From Zhengitettix transpicula (taxonomy: Eukaryota > Arthropoda > Insecta > Orthoptera > Tetrigidae), in contig CM073591.1 of the NCBI GenBank assembly GCA_037074705.1, forward strand, positions 164,948,032 through 165,012,031: 64,000 nucleotides of DNA, read 5' to 3'. Of this stretch, positions 12,562 to 25,902 are shown piece after piece; within the stretch, counting starts at the first letter, position 1; the number at the start of each line of letters is the position of its first letter. The translations under genes and the position numbers were made by a program. Under the pieces are notes generated by a model, which did not search any database, was not told the origin of the DNA, and saw only the letters and a program-made list of their open reading frames with translations.

Positions 12562-15106
12562 ATTAATAAATTAGTGATGTGTATTCCGATTATTATTTTC
12601 CCTCTAAAAACGGAAGTGATGTGTTGAAGGTGTGGAAAAAATTTCAGTACAAATTTCTAAGGATACATCAGCAAAAAGTCGGTATCATGATATGTTGTAA
12701 AAGTGTTAGTGGCCAAACTATTCAAAAGAACAATGATGGTAAAGACATTCCCTGAGATATAAGAAATTTCATATCTCATCGTATCATATCGAATTGTGTC
12801 TTTAAATGATGTTAGTTAATGGTGTGATATATATAAATACTAATGTCTGACTCGAGAAAAATACGCACTCGATTATTTACAAAACAAATCAACGTAAACC
12901 ATTTTTTTTAGTCTTCAGTTACATGGTTAACCCGACTAATTCATGGGACATTACACTATTATCATATTCAAGTTTCTTTTACATAATACAACACTATACT
13001 CACGGATTTACGTGGGTGTAGACCATTCGCAATTTATCTACGTTCACAACGCTTGGTTTACATTTTTAACGATACTCAGATATTTAGTAATCTTGGTTCC
13101 GTGGTTGACTCCAGTAGATCTGTATGGGCTGTTAGTCTAACTTCCGAATAGATTTAACATACGTCACTGTGACGTAATCCAGATTGGGAACAATCTGCCG
13201 AAAAACACGTCCGCAGAATACATAAAATTAGAATAATAATTTTTTTTTAATCAAACCAACATTTAATGATTATTTAGTAACAATATTCCAAACGTAATAT
13301 TTAATATTTCTTTAAATCAATGAATAATTCAACAAATAACTTTATTAATATTTTACGTAGTATCCATGGCCTTTTTAAAATTTTACAACCACACCGACCA
13401 TATTAATATTGCTCCTTTAGTTTATTTAGTAATATGCAGCGGCGAGAATTCACTGTTTTCTCTTTAAAATACTAGGCTTGATATTTATACGAGCCCTGTA
13501 AAACGGTTTCGAGACATGTATTTTTCACTCAAAGAGCACACCCATCCACCAGAGATAATCCTCTATACACATCACAATATGATCTTTCTGTCGCGTGTAT
13601 TCAATTATCGCATTCAGTATTACCGCAACAAACTAAAACTATTTTTCCAAATCAGTGTCAAAAGTTCGTGATGTTACAGATATTAAATTTTTATATTAAA
13701 AAATTAGAAGTTATCCCGTGTCTCATACAAAGATAATTTCCCGAACACAGATACCGCGCTTATCGACGTGGTCGCCCCGGATCCTCGATTTGCCTTACGA
13801 ATTAAGTTACTTTACACATTTCAACAAACTTGTGAATGAAAGTTGTGCCACGTTACAATGGATGTTTATTAAATAAATTGAATGTTAAGTTACGGAATAT
13901 AGGTCTATTAAAGGACCATAATTATATATAAAAGTAAATATTAAACTGTTAGAGTATATGTGTATGTTGTTTAAAGTAGAAATAAACAAACATCCACTGT
14001 TTTTAAAATAAAAGAAAGGAGTCTTGAGCATTTCGTAACAAATTTATCAAAAACAAGTACTATGCACGCGGAAATTAAAAATGAGAACACTATGTGCATG
14101 CTCTCAATTTGACTCGCTTGGGAAATAACGTGCCTGCGTAATGTAAAGAAAGAAATTAATAACGCCGTTGTTGCGAAGTGAGGAGGCCGCGCTATTGGGA
14201 ACAGCATGAATAACGCGTGGCATAGGTCGAGGTCCAGCGCCCCCAATCACCATGGCCATTGACTGACTACACAATACCTGCTAGTTAACTACAGGTGCAA
14301 AGGGGACACACGAGCAATGCCAAATAATTGATAGTAATTGCTAGTTACTAATTAGTATCACTACTATTTACACGAGACATCACTTTAAGCACTCTCATAT
14401 TCCACAAAACATAATAGTTCTCGTCAGGCAATTCAGCAGTTAATGATATACAAATAAATTAATTGAATATTCCAATTAATTTCACCATTATTAGATCTAC
14501 GTAGTGTGTCAATATCGGGAAGTATTGTCTCTCATCATGCAGAATTTAGTTTTAATATTCTCCTAAATATTTATTGTTATTACATGAAGAACTTATATTT
14601 TTAGTGCGAAACGTTGTAGTTTATGGGGTAAATTTTTATAAGAGAAAATTGTAATTTTTCATTAAACTTTGTTATTATGACAATTATTGGCCATTAATAA
14701 TTACGTTACAGTATAATTTCTCTATATTTTATAATAATCAAATAATTCGTAGATCAATTTGGAATACAGGACAAAATTTTATTGAAACTTTGCAAAAAAT
14801 ATTGTATTCTCACCATTTTGTTCGGGAAGCCTACACTCACAAGACGTGTTCTCAATTTTCTTTCTGATCATGCTCCTAACCAAAAGAGAGCTATGGTATA
14901 CATTCTTGTAGACAAAGCTATATTAATTTCGAACTCAAAGTGTTATAAAAAAATGTAGTCGGGAACATGTAAGTCCCCAATGAGTACCTTTTAAAATTTA
15001 TTAATCAACACACAAACAATAGGTTGAAAAAATCCAATATCCTACTGTTACTCGCCCTCAATCATGTCAATCCAAATTTTTTCTTCTACGCCCTTATTAC
15101 AAATTT
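12562..15106. other. AT-rich sequence, no gene seen
   Basis: Short frames such as plus 12943-13140 and minus 13971-14246 lack recognisable features. No splice-flanked exon or repeat family was recognised. Confidence 0.5.
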
Positions 15107-15466
15107 CTACGTCACAAATTCGTCCAAATATGCACCGTTTACAGATCTACTGATACTATTTCCTTCATTATTAAAAGCCATAGCAAACATTGTGTAGTTC
15201 ACAAAATCGTTTGGTCTAATTATAATTCCCGCTACATAGGGCAAACTAAACGTTCCCCTAATATCCGTATGATGAACATATGTCCAATTAAAAATTCGAA
15301 ATGATAAACAATTTGTAGTCTCCAAACATATCATCAATTCGAAACATTCTTTTGATTGGCAAAATGCTATAATTTTAGACATTGACACCTGGTACAATTC
15401 CAGACTTTTTTCAGAGAGGCTTATTATTAAATCCAACATCACAGCAACTAATTTACAGACAGACAC
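15107..15466 (-). CDS. Hypothetical protein or exon, 119 codons
   Basis: An open frame of 119 codons in AT-rich sequence, where stops are frequent, so its length is mildly unusual. The predicted product has a hydrophobic start (MSVCKLVAVMLDLIISLSEK), which could be a signal peptide or anchor. It has five cysteines and a C-terminal half with beta-like composition (NWTYVHHTDIRGTF, then VNYTMFAMAF). Two potential N-glycosylation sites (NWT, NYT) fit a secreted or surface product. I do not recognise the family. It could be a single-exon gene, one exon, or chance. Confidence 0.3.
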   Translation of the reverse strand: MSVCKLVAVMLDLIISLSEKSLELYQVSMSKIIAFCQSKECFELMICLETTNCLSFRIFNWTYVHHTDIRGTFSLPYVAGIIIRPNDFVNYTMFAMAFNNEGNSISRSVNGAYLDEFVT

Positions 15467-15546
15467 AATGAAACTAAATAATTGCTACGATCCCTTATTA
15501 TTATGTTAACCCTTTTGCTTTCCTATTGTCGTTGCGTTCTCTTCGC

Positions 15547-15715
15547 TTTTGAGTTTTATCAACTGATTTGTGCAGTTATGTCAGTCCAGGCTCTTGTGTT
15601 TTTTATTTTTTATCAGCACCTGAAGAGAGGAACGAGGATTCTAGAAACGTTGTGTGGTATTTATATAATCACTTCTTGTGTATGTATTTGGTTATCTTTG
15701 TTATTATTAATTACT
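15547..15715 (+). mobile_element. Short hammerhead-like retroposon, copy 1
   Basis: Follows the family order: CAACTG...TGTGCAGTT, then CAGCACCTGAAGA (core box 1 at 15620-15626). Next comes a possible stem with GAGGAA and TTCT, then GAAAC at 15644-15648, GTTGTGTGGTATTTATAT, and the T-rich end TTGGTTATCTTTGTTATT. Box 1 CUGAAGA fits the hammerhead CUGANGA consensus. No convincing target duplication was found. Confidence 0.7.
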
Positions 15716-15720
15716 AATTG

Positions 15721-17240
15721 ATGTTTATATTACTTTTCAAGCGTTAGTGCCGTAAGTGCGTTAGATTCCGCTATAAGAAAATATTTCCATCTATGCTACA
15801 TTCACGTTTATTAACTCAAACAGTCAGAGATATTGATGATATCTTGGGCAGGGAAATTAAGAACGCAAACTTATTTTAACAATGGAAAATACAAGTCCTT
15901 ATAAGTTACAGTTGATCGATTGTATTGTTTTTGTCATAAATTTAAAAATGTCTCTACCCTAGGTAAATTACAGTCATAAGTTGGTCATTTCACAAACATG
16001 AAAAGTAAAATACATTTCCAAGCGTCATTCAACGTTTGAGGTGATATTCTTTCCATAATCTGAGCTACACTCTCCACGTGGCATAATTATTTGTTCGTAT
16101 GACATTCAGGCAGTTTACAAAAAAATACTTGACGTGATATCAGATAATTATTTTAAAATTTATTCAGTGAACTGAGTAAGCATGCCATAAAGACTTAGGA
16201 GATGAAAGACAGCACACTTCAGCGGAAGCAGAGACGCGTCATGGGAAGCTACAGAATTAATGACACAGCATCGATGTCGCAGATGAAGACCTTTGTCGCT
16301 CGTGATAAATGAGCATCATTCACAGCCCAACAAGTTCGTACATTTTGCCCTATAATTTTCCATAAAATAAATGATGTCATCAGAAGAATGTATAGGCACA
16401 ACAGGTACCGGAAAATTCTGTCCTGGTTTATCTGATAGAGTGCTCAGTTTCCGTGATTAATGTTCGTCCGTAACCGAAGACTGCAACGCAACTGTTTTAA
16501 CATAAATAATAACCTGATACGCTGTAGAATATTAATACAGAAAATATAATTACACCGAAATTATATTTTCAGTTGAGCATATGCTAATATCTAGATATTC
16601 TTGACAGACGAAAAGCATAAAAATGTGAAATGTTTGTCATTCAAAATACGACAATGAATTATGTAATTCCGGTGTGGAATGTTTTTAAGTTATTCTTTGG
16701 AATTATTTTTCACATTAGTAATAGATTCCTCAGCGTCTACGTAACTTTTCGTTATATTATATGAGAAGATCGATTTATGTTTTTAATCAGACTAAATGTA
16801 ATTAGAGATAGTCGTCAATACATAAGATTATTTTGAACTAGTAGCACAGTCAGTGGAATCATACAAGAAGTTTCAGTTAAATACCCTGAATATATCGGAT
16901 ATTTTTATATTATTATTATTAACATTTGTCTCACTCCACGTACCTATAGCGTGATTGATGGGTAATTTCTTTATATTAATGTTTCTCGGTATATTTATTT
17001 TCGGTAGCTGGTTAAATTTCTGCGTGTATCCCGTGACGCCAAGAATTCGGAGTTCTAATCTCAGTGCACGGTCAGAACACACGAACATGGATGAAAATGT
17101 ATCCATAATCCAGGGGTTTATGACCGAGAGTTTTCCAGCAGCCAAAATTGCTGTAGACCATAAATTTGAGAGTTAAAAGCAGATCACGATTTTTTGCATC
17201 CAGTCACCAATTAATTTTTCTCCTCTCATATGATATTTTT
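15721..17240. other. AT-rich sequence, no gene seen
   Basis: Overlapping short frames at 16873-17176 show no motif. Nothing else was recognised. Confidence 0.5.
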
Positions 17241-17242
17241 TT

Positions 17243-17465
17243 GAGTAACAGGATATGTGAGGGTAATCCTCGTAGTAGCAACTATCCTTTAATATTATAG
17301 GAATAGATTTGAAAGAGTAGAGCAAGGTAGCCAAGGGTTAACTAATGCCAACGGGATGTAGTTTAAGGATTCTACCCGACGTTCGCCTAAAAGTAATGCA
17401 GGACAAAGCCTAGAAATCCAGCATCAGGTAGGTCATGAAATTGCTACTTTTCCCACGCCCTGATG
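17243..17465 (-). repeat. A-tailed repeat family, copy H (3' part, old)
   Basis: The diverged plus-strand reading GAGTAACAGGATATGTGAGGG, then AGGTAGCCAAGGGTTAACTA, GTAATGCAGG and TCCCACGCCCTGATGATG follows the minus-sense 3' half of copy C. Substitutions are more numerous than in A-G, so it is an older insertion. Confidence 0.8.
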
Positions 17466-20400
17466 ATGTCTCTTGTACACAAAGGTAACTGATAAGTTTT
17501 CCTATGTCTTAACGCACCTAATAGACGTATCAAAGTCCTTCGTTCACTTCAGACATGAAAATCAGATTGTTCCGCTGAGATAACATCAATCTATACTCAT
17601 TACGTTCCAATAAAATAATTGTTTATTATATAAATTTATTATTTGCAGTCATCTATATACAGTGACTTCCGGTGAAGTGTTTAATAACACTTGTTAATTC
17701 CCCATATCTCGCTACCGAACTTATCTCTAAGTTGTGCTTTAATGGTATAAAATGACCTCGTGAGTTCAATTAAAAAGTTTGCATTGTATTTGGCTAGCAT
17801 TCAAAAACTGAGGTTTAACATTATTCTAAGTCAGTGGGAGGGCTTAACTTATTTTCACGATTCTTCCAACTTTATTTATTATACACAACTGACAAAATAT
17901 TCTGAAATTTTAAATTGGTAATTTTTTTAACCCAAAAGTTATGAAATTTAGAGACACGTTATTAGCTTGACATTGAATGAAACATGATCATCGACGTTAA
18001 TTAATAATCCAAAAACCGATTATGTCAAATAATTTCAGGAAAATGAATCGAATATAGTTTCTTTTATTTCTCAAACATTACTTTAGAAAAGTCAAATTGC
18101 GTTTCAGTACTTAATTTATAAAGGTAATAATAAATCGCGATTATCTTAACCTTTAACAGAGTCCATATGTATGGATAAATAAAATGACGATTTACGAAGA
18201 AAAGTTTTAAAGGAGACTATTCTGTATTTGGTAATAAAGAACAACCTTACTTTTGTATCCGTCTTCACGAACTTTCCAAATTACCATTGCTTTTATTAGT
18301 GTAGTTTAGAATCTCTCTATTTCAAGCAACTTGGTAGCGGATCAAATTACGCTGTTTTTTATTATTTCTACATTCAAATGTACGATTTAAACATAATTAT
18401 CAACATTACTTGTATGAATATTTAGAATTGGCTATTTACAGAACGGAGTTGAACTCACTAATCTGTTTAACCGTTGTAAATACAAATTCTATTATTTTTA
18501 AATATCAATACGTTTATATGTCGAATCTCATTACGGAATTATTAAATGTACATTTATGAAACGACTGCCTATGACTTACACCGTCCTTTCTTACGACTAT
18601 ATAATTCACAGAACAAAACTTTTCGTTTTGATGGAAATGAACGTCGTAAATAACGTACATTGAATAATATTAAAGCAAAACTTGCGCTTTCACAGCTGAT
18701 GAAGCTCTCAGAGGAAGCCACACTTCCGCTAACTTATAATCATCTGGCGGACGCAGCCACTTCTAATATAACCTATAACATTCCAACCCCTGGACCGAAC
18801 GTCCAAAGCGTTCTCTGTCGACATGCGGTAATTAGGTTCCTCTAGCATCTAATGGAATTAAACCCTCAGAGATTAGATACGTCAGCTATCTCCGATATAA
18901 ATTAGCTTCGTGCCTGAGTCTGGCAAATAATCAGAACAAATGTTTCATAGAATGAGTTCATGCAATATAAAATTTCCGATAACTCTTTCATCCTATTGCA
19001 AAATTTTTCATCCAAGAAAAATTAAATTTTAATATACGAGCACTTTTATGGAAAAATTTACGAATGCCAAAATATTCGTCAAACAAAAACAAACAAATAA
19101 TAAAATCGATAACCATAATTATATCACATACATTAGTAATTTGACAAAAATGCGAAAAATAAATATTCAGAATTGTTATCAGCTTATTTTAGTCCAAATT
19201 ATTTTATCTGGACGTTGCAAAATGAAAGACTAGGTAACTTAGTTTGAAACATTGGGTACTGCAATCTTGTTTATTATATATTTCTAATTAATTTAATGGT
19301 GGGCTGTTAAAATATTGAAATAATAGATTTGTAACCGTATTTTTGATAAAATATTACGAATGATGCAGAAAATTTAATTTATTCAATATATAAATAAATT
19401 AAACGCAATTTCTCTTCATGAAATCGGAACAGTAAGGTATATAAATAAACTGATTTTAAAGAGATCTAAAATCAATAAAATAGTATATAGACACATAAAT
19501 ATGTAATGGAAATTGAACGTTAAAATTATTTTAAAAAAAAATTATCCTGTTAAATAAAAAAAATCGTTAACCTTGGTAATGTGATGGAATGTCGACTATA
19601 GCGAGTACAGATGGATAAATAAACAGGATCTTACTACGGATTCTCGAAAATCATCCAATTTGTCAGTAAATAACATTCATTAGTGTAAATAAAAGCCTAG
19701 AAAAAAACGAAAATTCAGTTAACTACAAGTGCGAATCTAAAATCGCAGAGGGCAAATCGCCATCTCAAGAATTAGGACGAAGCATACTCATCTTCATCTT
19801 ATACAAAAAATCTCCCACGAATATGTAATAAGTGCAACATTCAAACCTCAATACAGCATATATTGATTGGCCAAAGTACGAACAGTATGAAAGGAACGCA
19901 CTTTGAGGAAAATAAATCCACGAAATAGTGAATGCTCCAAAGTTGTAAAGAACAAAAAATAAAGTTTATGAAAATAATAGACAATTTTAAAAAAATTAAA
20001 AATATTGTTATCGAAATACATTGTAATACCACCATAAATATAATTTTTAAAATCTATTCAATTTAATACTTATGATCATTTGTAACTAATCAGTCGCTAA
20101 TGACAACAGAAGTTAATGCGGCTGTAATTTAAAAATTAAATTAAAATCCAAAGGTGATAATAGATACGCGACGGTACATCTACGATCTAAACTCCGGAAT
20201 GTAGAGTTTCGTTGAGAAACACCGAGATAAGATTAGTTACATAATTTTCTTAGAAGAAATACAGTTATTGAAAATTAAGCAGTGTATTCAGTTTGGATCA
20301 CTCTGTGTTGAGAGCTCAGTTAAACCTTTTAAATGTAAAGTAAACGTTCTGCGTCTTCTCTAGAGGTGAATGTGTTGATGCGGTGTTGTCTCTGGTTCGT

Positions 20401-21636
20401 TGGTGCCAGCCCGCTCTGTCTCTCTCTGTCCGAAATCTGCACGTAGTTCTTCCCTTCCTACAAGATGAAATCTCGCCATACTTGTCCTGTAATAATATCC
20501 ATCTCCCACTTCAGAAATTTTATTTCGTCTTCTGATTTGGTATTTCACTGCGACCGCCATGTGGACCAATCTCTTGTTTCTACTGTTCCCGCCTATATTG
20601 GAAGATATTTACATTTAGCCAGCTCCACTTGTTCTGAATTCATTTCCAAAATGCGTTCAGTTAATGATTTTTCAACAGATTTATTTGGACGCCTAATTTA
20701 GCAAATTTCTAACTAACTGTTCACCTCCGTTGTATGCGCTCTTCAGTTCTAATCCGCTTTGTAAACTCTGCTCGCTTTCGATTCGTCTGCCGACTGTTAC
20801 CCCAAAAGTACCCATAAACCGCTCAAACACAATTAGTTTTTAGGTTCCATTTAATTATTGAAAAATCGTAGTGGTCCAATATCGACAGTAATAGGAAAGT
20901 TTTTCTTTCCTATTTATAGAGATTCTTCAGAATTTATACTACCATCAATTTTTAAGAAACTGCGCTGTCCAATATATTATTACATGTTATCTCGGATTAG
21001 AAGCAATGGCAATGGAGTTCGACCTGAAAGCTCGGCGAAGTCGATTCAATCGTAATCCGGAAAGTTTTAGGGAACAAATCCTCGTAGGGACTCTATTTAC
21101 ACTAGTCAGGGTCCTTTCACCTCGTCGCAAATTCAGCAATTCAGGATGAAGTGCTGCCAGACACGTAAACAAACATATTATTTTTAGAAATATATATTTA
21201 TTTACATTTATATTCATTGAATTCTCATTTAGCGGTATATTTTGCCAGTTTAGTCTTTAATTTTGGATGGGTTGTTACCTGAGCGAAAGATTCTGGGTCG
21301 ATACTAAGATCAATTATAATTATTCTTAAGGAAGAATGTATATACACATATAATTAAATTGTGAATAAAAATTCTGTATTTAGTTCTTATCGAGTCACTG
21401 TCACATTGTATACTAATGGAAAAGAACTTGTGAGGTATCTGCCTGACTGAGAAATTAATTTACTAGAAACTTTATTATCGTCTCATTGAGTCAAAATTAT
21501 TAGCTAATCTTATGCAGTTTTTAATTTCATCGTAATATTATTTTACAAACAGTTTTCAAATATCCCGCTTACGAGCGATTCCCTAAAATAATATAATAAT
21601 ATATTCATTAATCAGAAACCAATCCTGTTTTTTATA
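17466..21636. other. AT-rich sequence, no gene seen
   Basis: A GC-richer patch at about 20360-20740 has open frames on both strands (minus 20360-20569, plus 20465-20701) without recognised domains and may be transposon debris. No exon was identified. This stretch would lie in intron 2 of the potassium channel if that gene continues leftward. Confidence 0.4.
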
Positions 21637-21814
21637 ATGTGTTTTATTAAATCTGCAAAGTCATATACAGAAGCTTTAGACGATGTTCCGTCATACTCTT
21701 CTGTTTCCAACTCTCTTTAGATTTACATTGATCTCTTAATCCAACATCACGTACTAAGTGTCAGCTATACTTAATGTATACTTTATATGACTTTGTAGTT
21801 TTAATAAAACACAT
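21637..21814. mobile_element. MITE-like element with 31-bp terminal inverted repeats
   Basis: The left arm at 21637-21667 starts ATGTGTTTTATTAAA and ends AAAGTCATATA. The right arm at 21784-21814 is its reverse complement with two mismatches in 31. The total length is 178 bp with no coding capacity. Short size plus inverted ends fits a non-autonomous DNA transposon. No convincing target duplication could be fixed, so the superfamily is left open. Confidence 0.7.
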
Positions 21815-22203
21815 AAGAAAAAAGAGGATAGGTTTCTGTTTAAAGAATATATTGATAATAAATAACAAACAATCCAGTTTGACGTTATATTAATAAAATT
21901 ATATTTTATTGTTTCACATAAGAATTAATATGTAATTATCTGGTGATTAATACATCAATGAAGTTAACACAACTTTGGAACAGAACTCCATAGTTGTAAA
22001 AAATGTCAAATGATTAATTTATTGTAAAATTAGCTGTTTTTAAAGTTGAATATAAACTTAACGGTTTATTCTCATCACTTCAGTGGATCGTCTGGTAAAG
22101 TAAGGATAAAATAGTGCGTTTAACGTGACAGTTTCTGCTATTAAAAATAATCGTAAACACAAAAATGGTGCAATTTTATTGTTGGGCCAATATATGACAA
22201 AAC
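21815..22203. other. AT-rich spacer, no gene seen
   Basis: Nothing recognised. Confidence 0.5.
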
Positions 22204-22473
22204 CTACAGAATACTACTAAAGTTAACATCTTGGTTAAGCAAAAACCCAATATGGGAAACGTTATTGCGCGATTGGGGTTTATAAGGCTGGCCAATGCAT
22301 AAAAGGCGCTCACCGCGTCGCTTGCCTTTGGGGATAAAGCAGACACGAATGCTTGGAATGTGTTTAGAGATTTGCGAGGCAGCTGCTACGAATTCCAGCG
22401 TTCCTGTCGTCGAAAATGGAGTTCCATGTGGGGCGATTCTTGAGATCTGAGATAAAAGCCCCTGCTTCTGCAT
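22204..22473 (-). pseudogene. Possible non-LTR reverse-transcriptase fragment
   Basis: An 89-codon frame with a segment IPSIRVCFIPKGKR, then QPYKPQ, then HIGFLLNQ. The order resembles the RVVFIPKxGK ... YRPIS ... SFLLK stretch at the start of the palm in LINE reverse transcriptases. Spacing and residues are degraded and no catalytic motif is present, so this is a tentative identification. The block is GC-richer than its AT-rich flanks. Confidence 0.35.
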
Positions 22474-23265
22474 TTGGATTTTAAATGCTTTTGAAAAGCA
22501 ACAAAGTACTTCCAGATATAGCCTTTAAGCCTCGAACGAAAATTAATTTTTGCCCTTTCACTTTATAGAAAACGTTTAAAATGAGAGATGTATTACTTAC
22601 TACTTCAATTGAACACAATGAAATACACTTTCTGGTATTTTATATCTAGGAAACCATGTATTTATGTCAAATTATATTAACCAAATAATTAATATTAAAG
22701 ACTCAATTAAGTGTTTCACTATAAAAAATTCTCATTATGAAACAAAAGTACATTCTCCATTCATTTTAGAGAGTTTATTGTTGAAATGTCGTATTTTATA
22801 TAGTGTTGGAAATGCACCAACACGCTTCAAAAACTATTCAAAGGAATGAACAAACACCATAATAAAGAAAAATAATTGTTCTTTATGCAAGTACCGTGAA
22901 AATGTTTCCAAAAAATACAATGTCAAGAACTTTCTTAAAAATAAAATGAATACTGATATTTTTGAACCAATTGTCTTTTTAATTGTTGTATGTGAAGTAA
23001 TTGGGAAACGTTTTCCTTACCTACCGGGTCTATTAACAAATCTCATTACATTCCTATCAATAAAATAGATCTAAACCAATATAACTTTATTTCCAATTAA
23101 ATAATACTATAAAATCAGAAGTCGTATCCTTCAAACTTTACACAACCATAAAAAATCTTCATCTTCGTCACAGCAATTTGATAATGAACTTGTAACATTG
23201 GAATCTCATTCCAAAATTATTTTTACTCCCGGATACAAAGATTGGGTCACTGTTGCTCTAAGTCG

Positions 23266-23309
<44 letters not shown>

Positions 23310-25290
23310 TAATGTGTTAACTGTTTTCTGATACTAACTCTTACAAAGTTTGCAAACCCACTTCTCTCAACACAGTTACTTAGAAATTGAGAACAACAAG
23401 AAGTGGAAACAGAATAAATTTATTGAGCCTTCCACATTTACTTCCTTCCAAGGATTCACAATTCTTACATATCTTTCAGAATTATTAATTATTCTACAGA
23501 TAGCACCTTACCAATTTTTACTACATCCATAACATTTTCTTATAAACGTCTCAATGAAGAAAGCAACTGTTCTCTGAAAAACTCTTATTATTTTATTGAT
23601 AGAATAAAACACTTAACCATCCCTCATGACCACTCTTTAATATAAGTTGACTTTCATGTGTTTTTTCAACGCTATTCCCAATAAATTAGTCATTACAAGT
23701 TCGAGAACCAAATGGTCGTCAGACAAGTTTCAAAAATTCTTTTGTGAAACTTTAAATTTAATCCGCAACTCAACTTTTTTTTAATCAAATTCCCCACCTT
23801 CGACCCAAACCCACTTTGCTATTATTAAAATTTAGAAAATTATTTTCTTTCACAACTTCCAGTCCAACTTCTATGCTATATTAGATACGTAGAAGACGTT
23901 TTTCGCATAGTTCATTCCTTACAAATTTATCTTATAGTAAGGAAAGGTTACCAATAAAAGGATCACACGAAATTGTAGCTCAGAAGAACACCCCCCCCCC
24001 CAAATTAATTCAAGATTAATTTTTAATATTTGAGTAAAAACCCAGAGCCGAGCTGTGGCTTGCTGGATATTACGACCACAAAATTTGGGCACCTAGGTGA
24101 GGGGGTGTGGAGGTGAACCCGTGCCTTCAGACAAAGGTGGCAGATTTTGAGACAACCCTGACTCCCCGAAGTTCAACACTTCCAAAAAGCGAGAGTAAAT
24201 CCGCGAAAGTGTAAAATCGACGCAGATTGGCTGAAATCAAACACGTGAAGAGTTTTCCATCCTCTGGTGGGAAACGAAGAGAATAGAGTTGGAAGGTAGA
24301 CAAGCGAGGAAACAACACAGTTACCATCTATAGCTCGCAGAACGAGGAAGTCTGGGATGTAAAAATGCAAGTGTCAGGATGATGTTCTTGGAGATGACAG
24401 TTCATAGCTACAACTTGGAGTGAAACGTAGGAGTTTAGATCTGCAAAATGTAGAGTTTGCATGTACAACTTGGAAAAGAAAAAAAGGTCAGAGCGACGGA
24501 AAAAGAAGATGGCTAGAGCTGCAAAGAATTGTTATGACGACGAGGAAGTCTAAAGGAGGAAGCTGCCAGCAATTCCTGTGAAGATTTTCCGGTTTGCTTG
24601 GGGAAGCCGAGTACAAAGGATGAACAGGAGTGTTTCTGTCTGCGAAGTAAATAATTGAGATTTATGCCGCACGTATATGCCCTCAGATACGACCCCTTTT
24701 CTTTTTTGGTTTATGTTCAGTCTTTCAGATATGGCCTCGAGGTTTGCCTGTTATACGTATTAGAATTTATTGAAATATTTAATGTAGTTAATGTGAATTA
24801 TCTCAAATTTAAACTCAAGAGTGAGTTAATTTTATTATCCTTGATGCAATTGGAAATGACCCTGTTTTATAAACCCTTAATTATAAATAAATTGAGATGA
24901 AAAGACAATGAAATTTAATTTTTTCATATAAAATTAACCCCTCAGCATTATATTACAATATCAAATTAAATTTATTTACTATTTAACCGTAGTCCTATAG
25001 TAAGATGTTACTTATGACTTCGGAACTGCTGATCAAGTAAGCCATAAATCCGTAATCCATACATGTATTATATATATATATATAAAATAACATTACAATT
25101 TGATATTTTTGTAGTATTTCCTTTGTCGGCATCCTCTTGCCGCACCGTCCATTGTTTGTTATTGTTATGAGGACACGCTAAGATTTGTTAAGGCAGTTCC
25201 GTGTAGGGCTCGTCGAGGGATGGAGCTGAGTGGGCAGAAAAGAACTCAAAACTTTGGAGCGGGAAATTATTGAAAATGTTAAAAGGAAAT
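22474..25290. other. AT-rich sequence with a (TA)n tract, no gene seen
   Basis: An approximately 38-bp (TA)n tract lies at 23268-23305, a C run at about 23991-24000, and short (TA)n at 25068-25084. The GC-richer part at 24040-24640 has overlapping short frames but no recognised protein. Confidence 0.5.
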
Positions 25291-25508
25291 TTAAAGCTCG
25301 TCGTCGAGTATTAAGCCACGCTCTAAAGATATATATATATATATCCCATGTCTCGATACAATAAAAATTGTTGTAAAGTTTTGATAATTTTCCTTACTAA
25401 ACAAAAAAATTATCTGGAGCTCTACTAAACTGAAGAAAGCGAGAGGTCGGATGTTACAATATATAGGTTCAGTATTCTCAAAGCAGTCAAAGTTGTGGGC
25501 ACACTCAC

Positions 25509-25820
25509 CGATCGTAGTGATGACCGTGAGAGAGTAGAGGAAGGCCCCGGAGAATGTCCACTGCCGCCTGGCGGTGCCGCTGGCGTCGAAGCCCTGCCTG
25601 ACGAGTTCGACCACCTTCCTCTGATACAGCTCCAGTTCCGGAGCCACGGCACTCGTCCAATTGGCATGTGCGAAAGGGTTCAGTTCGCACGTGAGCTTCC
25701 ACAGTCGCTGCACAGTCTCGTTCCGCAGTCGCCCCATCTCGACGGTGGCGGGCAGCGGGTCCGAGCCTTCGATGTACATGAACATGAACGCCCCTGCGAT
25801 TGTGTAGGCAATCACCAAAC
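25509..25820 (-). CDS. Two-pore-domain K+ channel (K2P/TWIK family), coding exon 2
   Basis: Encodes the rest of TM1 (VIAYTIAGAFMFMYIEG), an extracellular cap with two N-glycosylation sequons (NET, NWT), and then pore helix 1 with WTFSGAFLYSLTVITTIG, the first selectivity filter (family signature T-x-G-Y-G). The exon is bounded by an AG acceptor (TTTTAATACAG, AG at 25821-25822) and a GTGAGT donor (25508-25503). The donor splits the filter glycine codon after its first base. It begins with two bases that complete the split codon from exon 1, so both introns are phase 1. K2P subunits dimerise to give background potassium current at the plasma membrane. The open frame runs on to 25291, but that is intron read-through. 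The subfamily cannot be fixed from this part. Confidence 0.95.
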
Positions 25821-25902
25821 CTGTATTAAAACAGAAGAGCCGAGAATCGTCTGAAGAATCAAGTTATTCCTAGAACGGAGCTGATTTGTCATTTATTAAA
25901 AC

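Noticed and set aside
25291..25508. C-terminal extension of the K2P frame beyond the donor
   Set aside because: The sequence after TTIG departs from the family, and a consensus GTGAGT donor interrupts the filter, so this is intron.
25495..25854. 119-codon plus-strand frame
   Set aside because: Antisense shadow of K2P exon 2.
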